Origin: an uncultured Clostridia bacterium | GTDB lineage: Bacteria > Bacillota > Clostridia > Christensenellales > Borkfalkiaceae | Length of the DNA stretch: 64,000 nt | Assembly: GCA_905235815.1 (NCBI GenBank) | Contig: CAJOMT010000001.1 | Coordinates: forward strand, 1 to 64,000 | Direction: 5' to 3' | Shown: positions 47,291 to 56,032 of the stretch, one piece after another | How positions within the stretch are numbered: the stretch's first letter is position 1 | How the letters are laid out: every line of letters begins with the position of its first letter | Made by a program: the position numbers and the translations under genes | The notes under the pieces: model-generated | The model's input: the letters and a program-made list of their open reading frames with translations, nothing else | What the model was told of the DNA's origin: nothing | Databases searched by the model: none

Positions 47291-47939
47291 AAAAACCGTG
47301 CTCGATAATTTTTCGATTAAATTCGAAGAAGGCAAGGTGTCTGCGGTAATGGGCCGTTCGGGAGTCGGGAAAACGACGCTTTTAAACTGTATTGCCTCTC
47401 TTACGGATTACAGCGGAAATATCAGCGGAGTTGACGGCGTTTCGTATATTTTTCAAGAGGACAGACTTGTTCCGTACCTTAGCGTTTACGGCAATTTAGA
47501 GATGGTCTGTACCGATTATGACAGACATAAAAGTTCGCAAAAAATCAGAGAAATACTTGAAAAAGTGCAATTATTGGATAAGGCGACGTCATTGGCTTCG
47601 AACTTGTCCGGAGGAGAGAAAAAGAGGGTTGCGCTCGCTCGTGCTTTCTTATCCGAAAAAAGCGTTATGCTTTTAGACGAGCCTTTAAATTCTTTGGATA
47701 TAGGTTTAAAACTTCGCTTCAACGAATACTTTTTAAATCTGATAAAGGAAGATAAAAAGACTGCGGTATTCGTAACGCACGATATAGACGAGGCGCTCTA
47801 CGTTGCGGACTCGGTGTATGCGATAGATCGTAGCGGCGCCGTATACAGTCACAATTTTGCCGCCGACAAGTACGATAGAAAGATAACTTGTGAGGAGTGT
47901 TTGCAAGTAAAGGAAGAATTAATCAAATTTTTGGTATAA
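47250..47939 (+). CDS. ABC transporter ATP-binding protein
   Basis: A 229-residue ATPase. Walker A GRSGVGKTTLL (about 33-43), signature LSGGEKKRVALARAF, Walker B VMLLDEPLNSLD and the H-loop VTHDIDEA are all present. It energises uptake by the preceding permease and belongs to the same SsuB/TauB-type group. It overlaps the permease by 41 bases in another frame. Confidence 0.92.
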   Translation: MDILVEKLTKIYDKKTVLDNFSIKFEEGKVSAVMGRSGVGKTTLLNCIASLTDYSGNISGVDGVSYIFQEDRLVPYLSVYGNLEMVCTDYDRHKSSQKIREILEKVQLLDKATSLASNLSGGEKKRVALARAFLSEKSVMLLDEPLNSLDIGLKLRFNEYFLNLIKEDKKTAVFVTHDIDEALYVADSVYAIDRSGAVYSHNFAADKYDRKITCEECLQVKEELIKFLV

Positions 47940-48038
47940 AAATTTTATTTGGGTCAACAATAATTGTATACGCAGAGAACCCCGATATCGATTTATTACA
48001 TAAAATATAGTGGGGGCTTTGCATAGAGAGGACCTGAA

Positions 48039-48392
48039 ATGATTAAAAGAGGAGAACTTTACTATGCGGATCTCAGTCCTGTGGTCGGGAGCGAGCAGGG
48101 CGGGATAAGACCCGTACTCGTAGTGCAAAATAACGTTGGGAACAAATATAGTCCCACTGTGATAGCGGCGGCGGTAACCAGCAAAATGAATAAAGCGAGG
48201 TTGCCGACGCATATAGAACTAAATGCCGAGGAATACGGACTGAATAAAGATTCGGTCGTCCTGCTCGAGCAGATTCGCACGCTCGACAAGCGCAGACTAA
48301 AAGAGCGAATAGGCGAATTGCCGATTTCTACTATGAGGCTCGTGAACGACGCTCTTATGATAAGTCTCGGCTTTGCCGAAAAAACTGTATAA
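48039..48392 (+). CDS. MazF/PemK-type endoribonuclease toxin without a visible antitoxin
   Basis: A 117-residue toxin-like mRNA interferase: [21 protein letters not shown] at the N terminus, RPVLVVQN, and TRLVNDAL-like C-terminal helix ending. This is the EndoA/NdoA type of Firmicutes. It has GAGGACC before the ATG. The 99-base gap upstream is too short for an antitoxin gene, and the next gene downstream is dCMP deaminase, so either the antitoxin is elsewhere or this is a stand-alone member. It is isolated by a terminator downstream. Confidence 0.88.
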   Translation: MIKRGELYYADLSPVVGSEQGGIRPVLVVQNNVGNKYSPTVIAAAVTSKMNKARLPTHIELNAEEYGLNKDSVVLLEQIRTLDKRRLKERIGELPISTMRLVNDALMISLGFAEKTV

Positions 48393-48435
48393 AAAATGCG
48401 GGCAAGATTCATTTAGCGAATCTTGCCCGCATTTT
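48393..48435. terminator. Terminator after mazF
   Basis: Perfect 18-bp stem (48393-48410 with 48418-48435) with a 7-base loop and T run. Confidence 0.9.
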
Positions 48436-48455
48436 AAATTATTCCGTAAAAATCA

Positions 48456-48484
48456 TTGATTTATTTTAATATATCTGTTAAAAT
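48456..48484 (+). promoter_or_regulatory. Extended -10 promoter of the dCMP deaminase operon
   Basis: TTGATT (48456-48461), 17 bases, TAAAAT (48479-48484) with TG at the extended position. Confidence 0.7.
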
Positions 48485-48536
48485 AAATATAGGTATTATA
48501 ATAATACATTCAGGTAATACGTTCAGAGGTGTTTTT

Positions 48537-49001
48537 ATGGACAAATGGGACAAGCGTTTTTCCGAAATGGCGCAGTTTGTGGCAGGCTGGTCGAGTTGTT
48601 ATCAGCCCAACAGACAAGTCGGAGCGGTAATAGTAAGAAACAAGCGCGTTTTGACTACGGGTTATAACGGAGCGCCGAGCGGAATACAAAGTTGTAAGGA
48701 TAGAGGCGAATGTCTGCGCAGGATAAACAATATTCCGAGCGGTACTCAACTCGAAATGTGCTATGCTGTGCATGCGGAGGAGAATGCGATAGCGCAAGCG
48801 GCAAAACTCGGAGTATCCGTCGAGGGCGCAACGCTATACTGTACACATCAACCTTGCATAATATGCTGTAAGATGATAATAAATTCAGGCATAAAACGGG
48901 TGGTTTATAAAGACGGCTATCCGAACGAATTTTCATTGAAATTATTTAACGAAGCGAAAGTTTCTGTCGAACAGATAAAAGACGATATGGAGGAAGTATG
49001 A
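48537..49001 (+). CDS. Deoxycytidylate deaminase (ComEB-like)
   Basis: A 154-residue zinc-dependent deaminase converting dCMP to dUMP. Zinc site: HAEENAIAQAA (His and catalytic Glu) and CTHQPCIICCKM (PCxxC), with extra cysteines in the CKDRGECLRR region as in ComEB/dCMP deaminases. The ATG at 48537, after AGAGGTG, is chosen over a longer frame that begins inside the promoter. It overlaps ppiB by ATGA. Confidence 0.92.
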   Translation: MDKWDKRFSEMAQFVAGWSSCYQPNRQVGAVIVRNKRVLTTGYNGAPSGIQSCKDRGECLRRINNIPSGTQLEMCYAVHAEENAIAQAAKLGVSVEGATLYCTHQPCIICCKMIINSGIKRVVYKDGYPNEFSLKLFNEAKVSVEQIKDDMEEV

Positions 49002-49519
49002 ATACGAACCCGATAGTAACAATAGAAATGGAAAACGGCAAGAGTATATACGTTGAATTATATCCCGAAATTGCGCCGAACACGGTAAACAATTTTATAT
49101 CGCTTGTCGGCAGCGGATTTTACGACGGACTATGTTTCCATAGGGTAATATCCGGATTTATGATACAGGGCGGAGATCCCAAGGGGAACGGCACGGGCGG
49201 ACCGGGCTATACGATAAGAGGCGAGTTTACGAAGAACGGCTTTAAAAACGATTTACCCCATAAAAGAGGCGTTATATCGATGGCACGTTCAATGATGCCT
49301 AACAGCGCCGGATCGCAATTTTTCATAATGCACGCCGACGCGCCGCATTTAGACGGACAATACGCCGCATTCGGCAGAGTTATCGACGGAATGGACGTAG
49401 TAGACGAGATAGCTGAAACCAACGTCGATTACGACGATAAGCCGTTAAAGGCTCAGATTATGAAGAAGGTAACCGTAGATACGTGCGGAATAGAATACGA
49501 ACCACCGGAGAAGTATTAA
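48998..49519 (+). CDS. ppiB: Cyclophilin-type peptidyl-prolyl isomerase
   Basis: A 173-residue cytoplasmic cyclophilin. FHRVISGFMIQGGDPKGNGTGG and SAGSQFFIMHADAPHLDGQYAAFG include the catalytic Arg (in HRV) and other active-site residues. No signal peptide. It assists folding at proline bonds. Translationally coupled to the deaminase gene upstream. Confidence 0.95.
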   Translation: MNTNPIVTIEMENGKSIYVELYPEIAPNTVNNFISLVGSGFYDGLCFHRVISGFMIQGGDPKGNGTGGPGYTIRGEFTKNGFKNDLPHKRGVISMARSMMPNSAGSQFFIMHADAPHLDGQYAAFGRVIDGMDVVDEIAETNVDYDDKPLKAQIMKKVTVDTCGIEYEPPEKY

Positions 49520-49533
49520 GCATATAAATAATT

Positions 49534-50304
49534 ATGCTGATTGCGGATTTTCACAACGATATTTTAACTTCGAAAAACTTTTCAAAACTTCCTGAAAGTT
49601 ATAGCCAGAACAAGATAGTAACCGCCGTATATAACGACGGCAGACCGTTTGCAGACGCTCTGCGCCTTGCCGAAGTCGGCGAGCTGATTGCATTCGAGGA
49701 TTTGGGTTATAAGGACGTCGACGTGGATGCGGTGATAAGTAAGCGCCCGAAATACGTAGGAATTACGTGGAACGGCGAGAACAAGTTCGGCTACGGCTGT
49801 AATTTTACCGAAGGTTTAAAGGGCGAGGGCATATCGCTTATAAGAGCGTTAAATAAGGCAGGGATAGCGGTTGATACCGCGCATATCTCAAAAGGCGGAT
49901 TTAAAGACGTTATAGACAACGCCGAAAAAGTGGTAAATTCTCATACTTGTTTTAACGGTGTATATCGACATAAGAGAAATCTGGACGATTGGCAATTAGA
50001 TTTGTTAGTTCGTCGTGGCGCTATGGTCGGAGTTACGTTTTGCGGCTATTTTATGACGGATAGAAAGACGTGTGAAATTTCCGATTTAACTGCGGAAATA
50101 GATTATTTTGCGCAGCGTTACGGGATAAATAATCTGTGTTTGGGCACGGATTATTACGGGAGCGATTTTTTCCCGAGCGGACTTAATGATTATAATGATT
50201 TTTATCTTTTAGAGGAGAGCCTGATTCGGCTCGGCTATAAAAGAGAGGACGTTGAAAAAATATTTTACGGCAATTTAAACGAATTTTTGGAGAACGATCG
50301 ATGA
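49534..50304 (+). CDS. Short M19 (renal dipeptidase-like) metallopeptidase
   Basis: A 256-residue protein of the M19 fold. Metal ligands and active site resemble the family: DFHNDIL (HxD), a Glu in AFEDLG, VDTAHIS, SHTCF, RHKRNLDDWQ and LGTDYYGSDFFP. It is shorter than most members (over 300 residues) and has DTAHIS in place of DLSH, so its substrate may differ from dipeptides. No signal peptide, so it acts in the cytoplasm. It overlaps purB by ATGA. Confidence 0.82.
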   Translation: MLIADFHNDILTSKNFSKLPESYSQNKIVTAVYNDGRPFADALRLAEVGELIAFEDLGYKDVDVDAVISKRPKYVGITWNGENKFGYGCNFTEGLKGEGISLIRALNKAGIAVDTAHISKGGFKDVIDNAEKVVNSHTCFNGVYRHKRNLDDWQLDLLVRRGAMVGVTFCGYFMTDRKTCEISDLTAEIDYFAQRYGINNLCLGTDYYGSDFFPSGLNDYNDFYLLEESLIRLGYKREDVEKIFYGNLNEFLENDR

Positions 50305-51734
50305 ACGATGAAATTTACGAAAATCCGCTCGTAACGAGGTATTCGAGTGCGGAAATGGCGAAAAATTTTTCGGACGAAAAGCGCTTTAAACTTTTTCGTA
50401 AATTATGGGTTGCTTTAGCGGAGAGCGAAAAGGAACTCGGCTTGCCTATTTCGGACAAGCAGATAGAAGAATTGAAAGCGAACGAGGATAATCTGAATCC
50501 GGAAGTCGCCAAAGAATACGAAAAATCTTTGCGCCACGACGTAATGGCGCAAGTGTACGCATACGGAGAACAATGTCCGACTGCGAAGCCTATAATTCAT
50601 TTAGGTGCAACGAGTTGTTTCGTAACATGCAATTCCGAACTCATAATTATGAGCGACGCGCTCGATATAATCGAGAGAAAGCTCGTAAACGTAATAGATA
50701 AACTCAGCAAGTTTGCAATGCAATATAAAGGCGTTGCAACGCTCGGATATACTCATCTTCAACCTGCGCAGCTTACCACGGTCGGCAAGCGTGCGACTCT
50801 TTGGCTTAACGACCTCGTTATGGACTATGAATCTTTGCAAGCCCTTAAAGCCAAGTTTAAATTGCGTGGAGTAAAGGGTACAACCGGAACTCAGGCGAGT
50901 TTTTTGGATCTTTTCGGCGGCGACGATGAAAAAGTGAAAGAACTTGAAAGGAAAGTCGTAGAAAAGATGGGATATAAAAAGGTTTATCCGGTAACGGGGC
51001 AGACATATCCGAGGAAATATGATTATAGCGTATTATGCGTATTGTCCGAGATAGCGCAGAGCGCCTATAAATTTGCTAACGACATAAGAATACTTCAAAG
51101 TATGAAAGAAATAGAGGAGCCGTTTGAGAAAACGCAGATAGGCTCGTCGGCAATGGCGTATAAGAGGAATCCGATGCGCTCGGAAAGGATATGTTCTCTT
51201 GCGAGATACGTGTTATCTTTGCCGATAAATTCCGCTATTACCTCGTCCACGCAGTGGTTTGAAAGGACTTTGGACGATTCGGCGAACCGCAGAATAGTAA
51301 ATGCGCAAGCGTTTATGGCGGTGGACGGAATATTGAATTTGTATATGAACGTAGCCGAAAATCTCGTGGTATACGAAAAAGTCATAGAAAAGCACGTTGC
51401 GGCGGAACTTCCGTTTATGGCGACGGAGAACATAATGATGGAATGTGTAAAGGCAGGCGGCGACAGACAAGAACTGCACGAAAGGATAAGAGTTTTGTCT
51501 ATGGAGGCAGGGAGAAACGTCAAAGAACGAGGCGAAGAAAACAATTTGCTCGAACTTATAAGGCAAGATAAGGCGTTCGAGGCAGTATGGGATAGGCTTG
51601 ACGAGATAGTTGACTCCCGAAAATTTATCGGGCGAGCGGAGAAGCAAGTCGAGGAATACGTCGGCGAATATATAGAGCCGATATTAAAGTCAAATAAGTC
51701 GCTTTTAGGCGAAAAGGGTAAAGTGATGGTGTAG
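50301..51734 (+). CDS. purB: Adenylosuccinate lyase
   Basis: A 477-residue fumarase/aspartase superfamily enzyme of purine biosynthesis, acting on SAICAR and adenylosuccinate. The signature is GSSAMAYKRNPMRSER (about 275-290), with LGATSCFVT (His loop analog) and TLGYTHLQPAQ, all typical of PurB. Length is in the eukaryotic-like long range. Coupled to the M19 gene. Confidence 0.95.
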   Translation: MNDEIYENPLVTRYSSAEMAKNFSDEKRFKLFRKLWVALAESEKELGLPISDKQIEELKANEDNLNPEVAKEYEKSLRHDVMAQVYAYGEQCPTAKPIIHLGATSCFVTCNSELIIMSDALDIIERKLVNVIDKLSKFAMQYKGVATLGYTHLQPAQLTTVGKRATLWLNDLVMDYESLQALKAKFKLRGVKGTTGTQASFLDLFGGDDEKVKELERKVVEKMGYKKVYPVTGQTYPRKYDYSVLCVLSEIAQSAYKFANDIRILQSMKEIEEPFEKTQIGSSAMAYKRNPMRSERICSLARYVLSLPINSAITSSTQWFERTLDDSANRRIVNAQAFMAVDGILNLYMNVAENLVVYEKVIEKHVAAELPFMATENIMMECVKAGGDRQELHERIRVLSMEAGRNVKERGEENNLLELIRQDKAFEAVWDRLDEIVDSRKFIGRAEKQVEEYVGEYIEPILKSNKSLLGEKGKVMV

Positions 51735-51737
51735 AAT

Positions 51738-51920
51738 ATGCAGTATAAAGTTTATTGTCTTTTAAAGGCTCAAGAGAGCGGACAGCAAGATAAAATCGTG
51801 CGTGTGAAAGTGATTGCGGAATGTATTTCCGAGGCTTTGACTAAGGCAAAAGAGTTGTTTTCGAAAAAACTCAGAGAGCGCAAATTCAACGTCTTTATGT
51901 ACGAAACTTATGGTAAATAG
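51738..51920 (+). CDS. Hypothetical 60-residue protein
   Basis: Small, soluble, charged. It starts 3 bases after purB and ends 16 bases before the GH20 gene; start and ribosome site are weak. The predicted order is a strand, a helix with EALTKAKELFSKKL, and a final strand. I do not recognise it. Protein-like composition and tight spacing support it being real. Confidence 0.5.
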   Translation: MQYKVYCLLKAQESGQQDKIVRVKVIAECISEALTKAKELFSKKLRERKFNVFMYETYGK

Positions 51921-51936
51921 AAGGGAGGTAAGAAAA

Positions 51937-53541
51937 ATGGGTAAATTCGGCGCAATGCTCGACATGTCTCGAAATGCGGTAATGAAACCGCAAAAAGTAA
52001 AAGAATACATAAAAATTCTTAAATCTTTCGGTTATAATTCTATACAGTTATATACCGAAGACACGTACGAAATCGAGGGCGAACCGTATTTCGGTTATTT
52101 ACGTGGCAGATATTCGATTGCCGAACTCAAAGATATAGTTGATTATGCAGAGAGTTTGGATATGGAAGTTATACCTTGTATTCAGACGCTTGCGCATTTA
52201 AACCAGATGTTTAAATGGGGCGTATACCGAGAAATAAATGATTGCGAAGACATTTTGCTTATCGACGATGAAAGGACTTATGAGTTGATAGATAAAATGT
52301 TTTCGACGTTAAGAAAATGTTTTAAATCCGAGTATGTCCACATAGGTATGGACGAGGCGCACAACGTAGGCTTGGGTAAATTTCTCGACAAAAACGGATA
52401 TCAGAACCGATTTGAAATTTTAAACAGACATTTAGGACGGGTTATAGCCATTGCCGAAAAATACAATTTCAAGCCGTTTATGTGGTCGGATATGTATTTC
52501 CGTTTGGCAAATCACGGCGAATATTATCTTGAAAATCCCGAATTTCCGGAAGGGGCAAAGAGCAGCTTACCTCAAAACATAGCGCTTTGCTATTGGGATT
52601 ATTATCATGACGATGAAAATTTTTACGCCAAAATGATGCGTGCGCATAAAGCGACGGGCAAAGAGATATGGTTTGCCGGCGGAGTGAATACGTGGTACGG
52701 TTTTGCAAGCGGCAACACGCTGGCGCTCAAAAATATGATACCGGCAATGAATGCGGCGAAAAAAGAGGGAATAGAGAACATATTTATGACTTTATGGGGA
52801 GATAACGGCAAGGAGTGCTCTTATTTTTCCGCATTGCCGTCATTGTATGCTATTAAACGCGTGTATGACGGTGAAACTGATATGGATAAAATCAAGCGCG
52901 AATTTTCGGAAATTACGGGAGAGAGTTTTGATGCGCTTTTAGCGCTCGATTCCCCGAACTTCGTGTCCGGAAATGATAATTCTGCGAAGGGAATATGTAA
53001 ATACGCTTTGTATTCCGATCCGTTTTGCGGTTTTTTGGATACCTGTTTAACAGAAGGCGAGGGCGAAAAGTATAAAGATATAGCAAGGGAATTAAACGCT
53101 TATGCTTTGGAAAGTAAAAATTACGGCTATATTTTCGAAAGTTTAAGCGCATTATGCGAAACCTTGTCTATCAAGTACGATTTAGGACAAAGGACGAGAA
53201 CGGCTTATGCTTCCAAAGATAAAGAGGCGTTGAAAAATTTGCTGCCCGATTACGACCGTGCCGTAAATTTGACTGAAAAGTTCTATGAAAAATTCAGAAC
53301 GCTTTGGTATACCGAAAATAAGCCCAACGGGTTTGAGATTCAGGATATAAGACTTGGCGGACTGATACAGAGGCTTAAATCTTGTAAGATGGCTTTGCAA
53401 GATTATATTTCGGGTAAGTTGGAAACTCTTGCCGAATTGGACGAGCCGCTTTTGGACTATTACGGTAACGGAGAGAAATTCACGAAAAACCCTGTAATGT
53501 ACAATGGTTGGAGTTCAAACGTAAGTCCAAACAAAGTATAA
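51937..53541 (+). CDS. GH20-type beta-N-acetylhexosaminidase, cytoplasmic
   Basis: A 534-residue glycoside hydrolase family 20-like barrel. The Asp-Glu catalytic pair is D139-E140 in HIGMDEAHNVG, matching the substrate-assisted mechanism of GH20; the early EDTYEIEGEP segment, PCIQTLAHLNQMF, and MWSDMYFR are further barrel strands. It lacks a signal peptide and the small N-terminal domain of classical GH20, so it would cut imported N-acetylhexosaminides. The ATG at 51937, with GGGAGG, is better than the 51910 start. Terminator follows. Confidence 0.85.
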   Translation: MGKFGAMLDMSRNAVMKPQKVKEYIKILKSFGYNSIQLYTEDTYEIEGEPYFGYLRGRYSIAELKDIVDYAESLDMEVIPCIQTLAHLNQMFKWGVYREINDCEDILLIDDERTYELIDKMFSTLRKCFKSEYVHIGMDEAHNVGLGKFLDKNGYQNRFEILNRHLGRVIAIAEKYNFKPFMWSDMYFRLANHGEYYLENPEFPEGAKSSLPQNIALCYWDYYHDDENFYAKMMRAHKATGKEIWFAGGVNTWYGFASGNTLALKNMIPAMNAAKKEGIENIFMTLWGDNGKECSYFSALPSLYAIKRVYDGETDMDKIKREFSEITGESFDALLALDSPNFVSGNDNSAKGICKYALYSDPFCGFLDTCLTEGEGEKYKDIARELNAYALESKNYGYIFESLSALCETLSIKYDLGQRTRTAYASKDKEALKNLLPDYDRAVNLTEKFYEKFRTLWYTENKPNGFEIQDIRLGGLIQRLKSCKMALQDYISGKLETLAELDEPLLDYYGNGEKFTKNPVMYNGWSSNVSPNKV

Positions 53542-53555
53542 TTCACCAAACTATA

Positions 53556-53590
53556 AAAAAAGTTATAGTGCGTCGCACTATAACTTTTTT
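53556..53590. terminator. Bidirectional terminator between the GH20 gene and gdhA
   Basis: Fifteen-bp stem AAAAAAGTTATAGTG/CACTATAACTTTTTT with a 5-base loop; the arms supply T runs for either direction. Confidence 0.9.
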
Positions 53591-53604
53591 ATTTCGGTTT
53601 TTAA

Positions 53605-54963
53605 TCAATAAATGCCTTCGGCTATCATTGCGTCGGCAACCTTCTTAAATCCTGCAAGGTTTGCGCCGACAACCAAATCGTAAGGTAAATCGTATTCAGT
53701 CAAAGCGTTTTCTATCTGCAAATAGATATTGTGCATAATATCTTTTAATTTACCGTCCACTTCTTCGGCGGTCCAGGTCAAGCGCTCGCTGTTTTGAGTC
53801 ATTTCGAGTCCCGAAGTCGCAACGCCGCCGGCGTTTGCCGCTTTGCTCGGACAGATGATAACGCCGTGTTCTTTTAAGTATTCCATCGCTTCGAGAGTCG
53901 TGGGCATATTTGACACTTCGTTGATGAATTTTACTTTGCATTCGACTATCTTTTTAGCGTCGTCGAGCGTTATTTCGTTCTGCGTAGCGCACGGCATATA
54001 AATATCCGCCTTAACGTTTCCCCAAGGCTTTTCGCCCTCATGGAACGGGAGACCGTATTTGTCGGCGTAATCTTTAATTTTGCCTGTCGTACTCGAACGC
54101 ATTTTAAGGAGATAGTCTATTTTTTCACCGCTAACGCCGTCCGGATCGTAGACGTAACCTTGCGAACCGGAGATAGAAACGACTTTGCCGCCGAGTTCGT
54201 TGATTTTAATGCAGGCGCCCCAAGTTACGTTTCCGTAGCCGGAGAGGGCAAAGGTCTTGCCTTTTATATCTTCGCCGAAGTGTTTCAAAACGTCCTCTAA
54301 AAAGTAAACTGCGCCAAAGCCGGTCGCTTCGGGACGGATAAGACTTCCGCCGAACGCCATTCCCTTGCCGGTCAAAACGCCGTTTTCGTATTGTCCTCTT
54401 ATTTTCTTATATTGTCCGAACAAATAGCCTATTTCTCTGCCGCCGACGCCGATATCTCCGGCGGGAACGTCGAGGTTGGGGCCGATATGCCGATATAGTT
54501 CATTCATAAAGCTTTGGCAGAATCTCATTATTTCCATATCGGTTTTTCTGGCGGGGTTAAAATCCGAGCCGCCTTTAGCGCCGCCCATAGGTAAACTCGT
54601 AAGACTGTTTTTAAAAGTCTGTTCAAAGCCCAAAAATTTCAAGATACTTTGGTTGACGGTCGGGTGAAACCTGAGTCCGCCTTTATACGGTCCGATAGCA
54701 TTGTTGAATTGAACTCTGTAACCTCGGTTGACTTGATAATTGCCGTTGGCGTCCTCCCAAACGACTCTGAAACTTATGATCCTATCCGGCTCAACCATTC
54801 TTTCGAGTATGCAATTTTTGCGAAGCAAAACCTCGTTTTTGTCGACTGCAGGCTCTAAGGAAGTCAAAACTTCGGTTACGGCTTGAACGAATTCGGGTTC
54901 GTTGGGATTTTTTTGTTTAACGGAATTTATAACTTCCGCAATGTATGAGTTTTTGATTTGCAT
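53605..54963 (-). CDS. gdhA: Glutamate dehydrogenase (hexameric)
   Basis: A 452-residue enzyme converting 2-oxoglutarate and ammonia to glutamate, or the reverse. GPYKGGLRFHPTVNQ and LPMGGAKGGSDFNP contain the active-site lysines; GVGGREIGYLFGQYKK and the dinucleotide domain SGYGNVTWGA follow. Length matches the 450-residue small-subunit form, often NADP-dependent; coenzyme cannot be fixed here. AGAGGTG lies before the ATG. Single-gene unit. Confidence 0.95.
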   Translation of the reverse strand: MQIKNSYIAEVINSVKQKNPNEPEFVQAVTEVLTSLEPAVDKNEVLLRKNCILERMVEPDRIISFRVVWEDANGNYQVNRGYRVQFNNAIGPYKGGLRFHPTVNQSILKFLGFEQTFKNSLTSLPMGGAKGGSDFNPARKTDMEIMRFCQSFMNELYRHIGPNLDVPAGDIGVGGREIGYLFGQYKKIRGQYENGVLTGKGMAFGGSLIRPEATGFGAVYFLEDVLKHFGEDIKGKTFALSGYGNVTWGACIKINELGGKVVSISGSQGYVYDPDGVSGEKIDYLLKMRSSTTGKIKDYADKYGLPFHEGEKPWGNVKADIYMPCATQNEITLDDAKKIVECKVKFINEVSNMPTTLEAMEYLKEHGVIICPSKAANAGGVATSGLEMTQNSERLTWTAEEVDGKLKDIMHNIYLQIENALTEYDLPYDLVVGANLAGFKKVADAMIAEGIY

Positions 54964-55004
54964 AAGGCACCTCTATAAAAGTTTAATTTTTTACGACAAA
55001 AAGT

Positions 55005-55013
55005 ATTATACCA
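55005..55013 (-). promoter_or_regulatory. Extended -10 element of the gdhA promoter
   Basis: TGG-TATAAT on the minus strand (55013-55005); no good -35 at the standard spacing. Confidence 0.6.
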
Positions 55014-55101
55014 CATAGATTTTTAAAAATCATCTGTTTTATTTATATTTGCCTTTCATAATTTCTTATGAAAGATAAAAGCAAATTTTATACCAAAAAG
55101 A

Positions 55102-55130
55102 TTGAAAATGTGGAGAATGTATAGTATAAT
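55102..55130 (+). promoter_or_regulatory. Promoter of the S51 peptidase gene
   Basis: TTGAAA (55102-55107), 17 bases, TATAAT (55125-55130). Confidence 0.8.
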
Positions 55131-55156
55131 AAAAATCAGAAATCGGAGAAAGATAA

Positions 55157-55879
55157 ATGGACAGATATATAATAGCGATCGGCGGCGGCGATTTACGGCA
55201 AAAAGAAACTCTTAAAATAGACGGAGCGATAGCCTCTCTTGCGAAAAAACGTGCGGGGGAAAAGCGAGCGTATGCTTTATTTATAGGGACTGCGAGCCAC
55301 GATTCAATGCCGTACTATAATACTTTCCATAAAACTTACACGGGCGAATTGGGTTTAAAGACCGACTGCGCATTGACCGTGTACGGAGAAATGGATTACG
55401 ATAAAATAAAGGGTAAATTCGAAAAGGCGGATATGATTTACGTCGGCGGCGGAGATACCTTATATATGATTGAAAAGTGGCGAGAGTCGGGAATATACGA
55501 TTTAATAATCGACGCATATAATCGCGGAGTAATAATAAGCGGATTGTCCGCAGGCGGTATATGCTGGTTTTCGGATATGTTTACCGATAGCGAAATGGTA
55601 GATAAAAGCGGCGCTTATTCATTTGCAAAAGGAATGGGCATAGTAAAAGGCTGCGCTTGTCCTCATTATAACGAAAGAAAAACAGACCTCATTTCTTGTG
55701 AAAACACGCTGAATAATTTACCGATTTTTGCAATTGAAAACAACTCGGCAATAGTTTTAAGAAACGAACTGCTCGTCGGCAGTTTAACTTGCGGCGGCAA
55801 CGCTTTTATTCTGAATAACGAAAACGGAACCGTTTCGGAAAACATTATAAAATCAATGGATTTATCTGAATTTTTTTAA
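55157..55879 (+). CDS. Peptidase S51 family protein (PepE/cyanophycinase-like)
   Basis: A 240-residue class I glutamine-amidotransferase-like serine hydrolase. The nucleophile elbow is GLSAGGICWF (around residue 130), with IYVGGGDTLYMIEKWR upstream and PHYNERK (His/Glu) downstream; these fit the S51 catalytic Ser-His-Glu. No signal peptide. Dipeptidase activity on Asp-X or a related reaction is the family norm; the substrate is not predictable. Single gene, GGAG before the ATG. Confidence 0.88.
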   Translation: MDRYIIAIGGGDLRQKETLKIDGAIASLAKKRAGEKRAYALFIGTASHDSMPYYNTFHKTYTGELGLKTDCALTVYGEMDYDKIKGKFEKADMIYVGGGDTLYMIEKWRESGIYDLIIDAYNRGVIISGLSAGGICWFSDMFTDSEMVDKSGAYSFAKGMGIVKGCACPHYNERKTDLISCENTLNNLPIFAIENNSAIVLRNELLVGSLTCGGNAFILNNENGTVSENIIKSMDLSEFF

Positions 55880-55944
55880 AGTTTTATGTAACACATAATA
55901 CCGTTTTTTATACAATATTCAATGAAATTGTGTAGCGCAATAAT

Positions 55945-55969
55945 TTTACACTTTCACAAAAAATTCACA
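55945..55969 (+). promoter_or_regulatory. Direct repeats upstream of the response regulator gene, possible OmpR/PhoP-type operator
   Basis: TTTACAC (55945), TTTCACA (55952) and ATTCACA (55963). The two TTCACA cores are 11 bases apart, the period of OmpR/PhoP-family sites. They lie upstream of TATAAT (56001-56006), which has no -35 match at 17 bases, as seen in activated promoters. Autoregulation is inferred. Confidence 0.4.
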
Positions 55970-56000
55970 ATACTGTTTTAAAACGGTAATGCTACTATTA

Positions 56001-56006
56001 TATAAT
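56001..56006 (+). promoter_or_regulatory. -10 element of the two-component operon
   Basis: TATAAT, 27 bases before the ATG; the -35 region (TTAAAA) is poor. Confidence 0.5.
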
Positions 56007-56032
56007 GGTTTTAAATTTATGGAGGAAAAGCA

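Noticed and set aside
55945-55969. Interpretation of the TTCACA repeats as a CRISPR or mobile-element repeat
   Set aside because: Only two or three short copies with an 11-base period; they fit a regulator binding site.
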